64,000 bases of DNA, from positions 1 through 64,000 of the forward strand of contig JAFRRP010000039.1 of assembly GCA_017428085.1 (NCBI GenBank), given 5' to 3'. The position numbers were made by a program, and so were the translations under genes. The stretch comes from Clostridia bacterium. Lineage in GTDB: Bacteria > Bacillota > Clostridia > Oscillospirales > Acutalibacteraceae. Under the pieces are notes generated by a model. That model did not search any database. It saw nothing but the letters and a program-made list of their open reading frames with translations, and had not been told where the DNA came from. Positions within the stretch are counted from its first letter, which is position 1. Each line of letters opens with the position of its first letter. Below are positions 58,588-64,000 of this stretch, one piece after another.

Positions 58588-61500
58588 ATGACAAGAAGAA
58601 AAGCCTACGCGCGGAAGGTATTGAGCCTTGTATTAACGGCGCTCATGTGCCTGTCCGTCTGCCTGCTGGACTGGTCGGCGCTTGTGCCCGAGGCCGAAGC
58701 CCAGAGCAACGGCAGCCACAGCTTCCGGATCCAAGCTAACGTTGACGATTCCGACGGTGACGCCTGGATGTCGATCTCCATCAGCGGCATCGGCAGCTTC
58801 AGCGTCAGCTGCGGCAGCGGCGGCTGGCAGACGTCCACCACCTGGAGTTCTACCAGCTGGCCCGGTACGTGCAGCGCGTCCGGCGGCACCACTAACCCTG
58901 ACGTTCGTATCTATTGGTATTGTCAGGTGTATAACAACAACAGCGGCGGTTGGGTGAATATCGCCAGCGGTACCTGGGATGATTTCCGCGGCAAGGACGG
59001 TTCTGAAGATCGTTCTGCCAGTTACAGCTCCGGCAACGTCGGCACCGGCGGCACGCCCTATGTCGATGCCATCTCCTGGTCGACGAACAACACGTCCGTC
59101 ACCGTGCCCACTTCCGGCACCGCCACGCTGGGCAACACCGCCATCCAGAAGGACCAGTACGGCGTGGCGTGGGGCGGCAACCCCACCTACTCGCTGAGCT
59201 CCACCCCCACGGGTATTTCCGTCGCCTCCTCCGGCGGCACCGGCACCATCAGCGTGACCAACGCCGCGAAGGACTGGGTCTCCAACAACAAGGACGGCAC
59301 CACCTATCAGCGTACCCTGACGCTGACGGCCACCAGCTCCGCCAACAGCAAGACCTGCACCAAGACGATCACGTTTACCAACTGCCAGTATTATCTTGAT
59401 CTGAACGGTTACGTGACGAACGAATATCCCCTCAATTATGGCAGCTCCGGCAGCATCAGCGGTTACGGCACGGTGGACGTCTATAACCGCGGCAGCCGTG
59501 TGGCCGACGACGTGGCGGATTATTATACGGCGTTGTACTACGGCACCAGCTATTCGATCTCGGACCGCAAGGACGCGACCGGTATGATCTACGACGGCGT
59601 GTATTCCGGTTCCCTGTCGGGCACGATCACCGGCGCCACGACGGTGGTGCTGAAATACCACAAGGCGTATTCCACGCTGACCGTCAAACCCAATTCCGGC
59701 ACGTGGAACAATTCCACGTCAGATCAATCCTTCACAAAGGTCTACGGCTCCACCCAGTCCGTGCCGCTGCCCACCAAGAGCTACTGGACCTTCACCGGGT
59801 GGGAAAAGAGCAGCACGTTCAACGGCTCCGGCTTTAACGCCAACGCCGCGTTCACCTATACCTATTCCACTGCGAATAACAAGACCGATACCATCACCGC
59901 CACGTGGAAGAGGGATATGTCCGCGACCTATCATTTCTACGCCGCGGACGCCGCTACCGATCAGACGGTCAAGCGGACCGCCACTGTGTATAATGCCACC
60001 ACGGAGAAGGCGTTTACCACTCCTTCCTCTTCCGAAGCCCCCACTACGGTCAGCAAGTTTGACAAGACCTGGACCCTGAAGGGCTGGTCCACCTCCGCGA
60101 CGTCGACCCTGCTGGGCGGCGCTACGGCTGCCGCAAACGTCGGCATAGGCACTTCCCATAACGTGTCAACCACGACCGCGACGTCGAACTATGCATTCTA
60201 CGCGGTATACGCGCTGGCCACCACCAAGTTCAAAGCCAATTATAATTATTATGCCGACGAGGCCTCCTCTTACAGCTATCAGCAGAAGGAGAAGACCGTG
60301 AACGGCGACGCAACGACCGGCGTGATGGACGTGCCGGCGGTGACGGAAGACGGCGCCAACAGCACCATTGCGCGTTACTTTACCAAGGACGGCATCGTGT
60401 ATGAGCTGCAGGGCTGGTCCCTGACGCAGCCTTCGGCGCTCGGTCAGGGCACGGCGACCATCGCTTATAACGCCTCCACTGCCACCCTGAACGTGCCCGG
60501 CGCGGGTACGCCCACCTCCAACGCAAATATGACCCCCATCGAACTGTATCCCGTCTATACGCAGTACGCGACGGCTATCCACGCGCACTTCAATTACTAC
60601 ACGGACGGCGAAGCGCCCACGTTCCTGGACGTTTCCGGCCGCGCGATGGGTACGAATACTTCCGGCACCGTGAAATTCCCCGACAGCTCCAACGTGGCGA
60701 CCTCCTATACCAAGGACGGCGTTACCTATACTTTGGTGGGTTGGAACGCGGCTAACAATACAGAAGACTACAGCCCGTTCAACACGTCGGTCACGCTGGC
60801 CGTGAAGGCGAATCCGGCAACCGATTACTATACTTATTATCCGGTGTATGAATGCACCACCACCGCAAGGTACTATACTTATACCGCCGCCGGCGCGCGT
60901 ACGTCCCTGACCAAGAGCACCACGCTTATAAAATATGATACCTTCAGACCCACCGCCATGGACGTGACGGTTCCCACCAGCGGCTTCAACAAGACCATCA
61001 CGCTGAACGGCAGAACCTTCACCTTCAGCGGCTGGCGGACGGATACCACGACAAACCAGGCGGCAACGGTAGCCACTACGGTGACCAGCGAGAACCACGC
61101 GACCCGCGACGCCGAGTATATCTATCACGCGATCTATCAGAACGACGTGCTGGCGCTGAGCTACGATACCACGCATTCGGGCATTACGGCTGTTCCCACG
61201 CCCGCCACGCAGTATAAGACGCAGTATATCAGCACCTCCACGGGCGCGACCGCGAGCATCAACAACGTGGCGGAGATCACGTTTGATATCAACCCGAACG
61301 GCGACGTACCCGCCAAGAAGGGCTATACCTTCATCGGCTGGGGTAACAACGATTCCGAGTCGGAGACCTATGATTATGCCAAGACAGGCGTCACGCTGCA
61401 GACCCGCATCGACAAGACCCTGTATGCGCGGTTCAGCGTGAACAACCAGACCGTTACCTTCAAGTATTATGACGGCAGCGATCTGGAGGGCGGCTACAAG

Positions 61501-64000
61501 ACCTTGACCAAGCAGGTCTCCTACGACGATCTGCTGCGCGCCGATACCAACTCCAACACCAGATACGTCGTCACCGCTCCCACCGTGAAGATCCTCGGCA
61601 AAGACAGGCTTGTGAACACGAGCAACATCGTCCATGCCAACGACAAGTACCATCTCGTGTTCAAGGAGTGGGTGCGTACAGACGGAAATGACGGCTACAA
61701 GGCAGTGCTCAATCCTGTTTCCACAGAAGCGCTTTCCGGCACCTCCTTTGCCGCCAAGTTCAAGAACGTGGAAGACGATATCACCGTTCAGGCGACTTAC
61801 AACGCGTTCCCGCACCATTATGAGTCGCTGACCAACGCCGAAGTACAGGCGCTTCCTGTCAGGTATAATCCCGACCATGACCAGACGGCGGCGAAAGACG
61901 CCACCTGTACGGCGGACGGCTATCAGTTCCTGAAGTGCGTGGACTGCGGCCACGTCTATAAGAAGATCCTGCCGAAGTTCGACCACAAGGATGAGCAGGG
62001 CAACCCCGTTGTGACCTACTCCGGTTACAAGGCGCCCACCTGCGAAGGCACCGGTAAATATGCCACTGCCTCCTGCGCGCTTTGCGGCGATACCGTGAGG
62101 ATGGAAGATAATATTTCCATCCAGTATTTTGATATCGTAGACGGCGCTTATGTGAAGGTCAATTCTGCCGACGGTATCATTCCCGCTGCCGGGCATGTCT
62201 GGCCGACGGTGCCGGAGACGGCGCCCGCCACGGGAACGGACGCAGAACCGCTTCCGGAAGGAGTTGAGTGGCACGCCGCCAACTGCACGGAGAACGGTTA
62301 TTATCTGTGTACCTGCGCGAACAACTCGCTGCATACCATGAAGGTGGAGACCAACGAGGAGACCGGCGAGCTGTATGAAGCGGCGCTGGACCACGATCCG
62401 GTCGTTACGCCGGAAGTTCCCGCCACCTGCACAACGGACGGTATGTCTGAAAAGAGCGTGTGCCGCCGCTGCAGCTTTGTGATCGTGGATTCTTACGTCA
62501 TCCCGGCGCTTGGCCATAACACGGTCAAGGTCCTGGCAAAGGCGCCCACCTGTGAGGATGCCGGCAACATTGAATACTACAAGTGCACCAATGAGGGCTG
62601 CGGCAAGTATTTCACCGATAAGGCCGGTACGAATGAGATCGCCCTGTCGGCCACCGTGCTGAACGCGCTTGGCCATGATTGGGTGGAAACGACCGAACAG
62701 TCCGCCACCTGTACCACAGCCGGTCATACGGCAGGTATCGCGTGTTCGCGCTGCGGCAAGGTTCAGGAAGGCAGTTCCGCCGTGGAAACGCGGCCGGCTC
62801 TCGGCCATGACCTTGACGACGGCGTACATCACGATTCGCCCAGCGGTAAGGCCTGTGTGGATCCCGGTTATACCGTCTACACCTGCCAGCGTGACAACTG
62901 CGATTACACGGAGACCGTGTATGACGAGTTGGCTGACCACGTAGAGAAAGAGATCGCGGCGGTTCCCGCCACCTGCACCGAGATGGGTAAATCCTCCTAT
63001 AAGGTCTGCGACGTCTGCGGCAAGGTGCTTACCAACTATAAGTGGCTGCCGGTTACCTCTCACAAATATACTGTGGTAGTGACGCCCGAAACGCCCGCCA
63101 CCTGCACTGCTGCAGGCGTCAGCGCCAAGATGAAGTGCGCCAACTGCGACGCCACCATCGGCGGTGATCCCATTGACGCTCTCGGCCACAACTACAGCGA
63201 TTGGGTCATAACGGCCGCCACCTGCGAAGTCGACGGTTCTCAAACGAAGTTCTGCAGACGCTGCGGCGATACAGTGACCGAGGTGATCGAGCATACCGGC
63301 CACGTGGCGACGGAGACCGATGCGGTTCCTGCGACCTGTACCGAAGAAGGTAAGACGGAAGGTACCGTCTGCGAGAAGTGCGGCAAGGTGCTCAGCGGCT
63401 GTGAGCCTGTGGAGATGATTCCTCACGATTTCGGCGAGTATCAGATCGTAAGAGAAGCCACCTGTAAACTGGCAGGTCTGAAGTACAAGGAATGCTCTAT
63501 GTGCCACTTCAAGGTATACGAGCAGATCGAAAAGCTTCCGCATACTGAGACCGTCACAAAGGAAGGGGTTTCTGCAACCTGTACCGCCGCCGGTCTTACC
63601 GCTGAGATCTCCTGCTCCGTATGCGGCGAGGTGATCCAGGCGCAGACCAGCATCACCAAGCTGGAGCACGTATGGCAGACTATTCCTCAGGTCAATCCGA
63701 CCTGCACCGCAAAGGGCACCACGGCCTATGAGAAGTGCGTCAACTGCCAGACGCGCCTGTCTGAACCCAGAGATATTCCGGCAACGGGACATCAGTGGGG
63801 CGAGTGGCAGCTTGTAAGCGCGGCTACCTGCACGGCAGACGGCGCCCGCGTACGGTATTGTACGGTGGAGGGCTGTCCCGCAGCTACGGAAATCAAAGAC
63901 GCGGATGCCCAGCAAAAGGTGCTGACCAAGCTTGGCCACCACATGAGCAAGGTTGACGCGGTTGAGCCCGCCTGCGGTGTGGAAGGCAACGTGGAATACT
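58588..64000 (+). CDS. Giant secreted protein with InlB-like and Cys-rich repeats, 3' end missing
   Basis: At least 1,804 residues, open to the window end. ATG 58588 has AAGGAG 9 bp upstream. The signal peptide is MTRRKAYARK followed by LSLVLTALMCLSVCLLDW, with a likely cut after AEA near residue 38. Residues of about 360-1085 are InlB-type beta repeats with aromatic-GW cores (WTFTGW, WTLKGWS, YELQGWS, YTLVGWN, GYTFIGWG) each ending in YPVY- or ARF-like strands. From about 1095 there are at least 15 Cys repeats of the form ATCT-x2-G...C-x2-CG...LGH. Such proteins are surface-exposed adhesin- or wall-associated proteins; no anchor is visible because the C-terminus is outside. A minus-strand frame over much of it is a codon-bias shadow. 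Confidence 0.92.
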   Translation, partial: MTRRKAYARKVLSLVLTALMCLSVCLLDWSALVPEAEAQSNGSHSFRIQANVDDSDGDAWMSISISGIGSFSVSCGSGGWQTSTTWSSTSWPGTCSASGGTTNPDVRIYWYCQVYNNNSGGWVNIASGTWDDFRGKDGSEDRSASYSSGNVGTGGTPYVDAISWSTNNTSVTVPTSGTATLGNTAIQKDQYGVAWGGNPTYSLSSTPTGISVASSGGTGTISVTNAAKDWVSNNKDGTTYQRTLTLTATSSANSKTCTKTITFTNCQYYLDLNGYVTNEYPLNYGSSGSISGYGTVDVYNRGSRVADDVADYYTALYYGTSYSISDRKDATGMIYDGVYSGSLSGTITGATTVVLKYHKAYSTLTVKPNSGTWNNSTSDQSFTKVYGSTQSVPLPTKSYWTFTGWEKSSTFNGSGFNANAAFTYTYSTANNKTDTITATWKRDMSATYHFYAADAATDQTVKRTATVYNATTEKAFTTPSSSEAPTTVSKFDKTWTLKGWSTSATSTLLGGATAAANVGIGTSHNVSTTTATSNYAFYAVYALATTKFKANYNYYADEASSYSYQQKEKTVNGDATTGVMDVPAVTEDGANSTIARYFTKDGIVYELQGWSLTQPSALGQGTATIAYNASTATLNVPGAGTPTSNANMTPIELYPVYTQYATAIHAHFNYYTDGEAPTFLDVSGRAMGTNTSGTVKFPDSSNVATSYTKDGVTYTLVGWNAANNTEDYSPFNTSVTLAVKANPATDYYTYYPVYECTTTARYYTYTAAGARTSLTKSTTLIKYDTFRPTAMDVTVPTSGFNKTITLNGRTFTFSGWRTDTTTNQAATVATTVTSENHATRDAEYIYHAIYQNDVLALSYDTTHSGITAVPTPATQYKTQYISTSTGATASINNVAEITFDINPNGDVPAKKGYTFIGWGNNDSESETYDYAKTGVTLQTRIDKTLYARFSVNNQTVTFKYYDGSDLEGGYKTLTKQVSYDDLLRADTNSNTRYVVTAPTVKILGKDRLVNTSNIVHANDKYHLVFKEWVRTDGNDGYKAVLNPVSTEALSGTSFAAKFKNVEDDITVQATYNAFPHHYESLTNAEVQALPVRYNPDHDQTAAKDATCTADGYQFLKCVDCGHVYKKILPKFDHKDEQGNPVVTYSGYKAPTCEGTGKYATASCALCGDTVRMEDNISIQYFDIVDGAYVKVNSADGIIPAAGHVWPTVPETAPATGTDAEPLPEGVEWHAANCTENGYYLCTCANNSLHTMKVETNEETGELYEAALDHDPVVTPEVPATCTTDGMSEKSVCRRCSFVIVDSYVIPALGHNTVKVLAKAPTCEDAGNIEYYKCTNEGCGKYFTDKAGTNEIALSATVLNALGHDWVETTEQSATCTTAGHTAGIACSRCGKVQEGSSAVETRPALGHDLDDGVHHDSPSGKACVDPGYTVYTCQRDNCDYTETVYDELADHVEKEIAAVPATCTEMGKSSYKVCDVCGKVLTNYKWLPVTSHKYTVVVTPETPATCTAAGVSAKMKCANCDATIGGDPIDALGHNYSDWVITAATCEVDGSQTKFCRRCGDTVTEVIEHTGHVATETDAVPATCTEEGKTEGTVCEKCGKVLSGCEPVEMIPHDFGEYQIVREATCKLAGLKYKECSMCHFKVYEQIEKLPHTETVTKEGVSATCTAAGLTAEISCSVCGEVIQAQTSITKLEHVWQTIPQVNPTCTAKGTTAYEKCVNCQTRLSEPRDIPATGHQWGEWQLVSAATCTADGARVRYCTVEGCPAATEIKDADAQQKVLTKLGHHMSKVDAVEPACGVEGNVEY
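61870..64000 (+). repeat. Cys-rich protein repeat array (at least 15 units)
   Basis: Each unit is about 40-55 residues: PATCT or APTCE, then C-x2-CG, then LGH or similar. Clear units begin with DATCTADG, APTCEGTG, PATCTTDG, APTCEDAG, SATCTTAG, KACVDPG, PATCTEMG, PATCTAAG, AATCEVDG, PATCTEEG, EATCKLAG, SATCTAAG, NPTCTAKG and AATCTADG. The DNA copies are diverged, so the array is old rather than freshly amplified. Confidence 0.85.

Noticed and set aside
60166-63942. Minus-strand open frame of 1,258 codons
   Set aside because: It mirrors the plus-strand secreted protein, which has a signal peptide, ribosome site and clear repeats. The frame is kept open by codon bias; the translation is low-complexity (Gly, Val, Arg, His).
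1-64000. tRNA, rRNA, transposase and integrase genes
   Set aside because: None was recognised on either strand. The only mobile-element trace is the intron-like tail near 47.1 kb and the REPIN-like repeats.

Overview
The window looks like chromosomal DNA of a Gram-positive gut-type Clostridia, probably of the Oscillospirales group. This is inferred from GC-rich codon use, strong AGGAGG-type ribosome sites, AroQ of type II, and a surface protein with InlB-like and Cys-repeat modules. No rRNA, tRNA or other taxonomic marker is present, so the assignment is tentative.

Region 1 (1-17.3 kb) is an aromatic amino-acid supercluster. In order it holds a TrpB-like enzyme (partial), an acetyltransferase, pheA, aroB, aroC, an aroE-aroK fusion, aroQ, aroA, tyrA and a class I DAHP synthase. 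That gives every step from DAHP to chorismate plus both prephenate branches. Small housekeeping-type genes are interleaved: Nudix, a GrpB-pyrophosphatase fusion, two GNATs, an RdgB/Ham1-like gene and an ArsC/Spx-like gene. A DUF4838/GH67N-like protein is on the opposite strand. The region carries 18 copies of a 24-bp hairpin repeat with compensatory stem changes. Several copies form REPIN-like inverted pairs, several supply the stop codon of the preceding gene, and two lie in frame at the 5' end of aroB. The repeats stop at about 16.2 kb.

Region 2 (17.5-58.3 kb) is a cell-envelope island of lower GC. Its core is a family of eleven paralogous polytopic membrane proteins of about 610-633 residues. 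Eight are in one uninterrupted minus-strand array (43.7-28.7 kb); the others are at 18.5, 24.7 and 52.5 kb. All share a first extracytoplasmic loop with an acidic pair, a GD and a DEWH-type motif, as in GT-C glycosyltransferases, and a conserved C-terminal domain. Three paralogous B12-binding radical SAM proteins, one unrelated B12-radical SAM protein and one SPASM-type radical SAM protein are interleaved. Two GtrB-like polyprenyl-phosphate glycosyltransferases, a cytosolic GT2, a DUF362-ferredoxin protein, RfbF, an SDR epimerase, two further membrane proteins and an FdtB/FdtA-like pair complete the island. The simplest model is that GT2 enzymes load sugars onto a lipid carrier inside the cell, GT-C-like proteins transfer them outside, and radical SAM enzymes modify a sugar, lipid or acceptor. 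This is inference. A group II intron tail and a decayed gene at 46.6-47.2 kb mark a scar.

Region 3 (58.6-64 kb) is the start of a very large secreted protein: a signal peptide, InlB-like beta-repeats, then at least 15 Cys-rich repeats, running off the window end.
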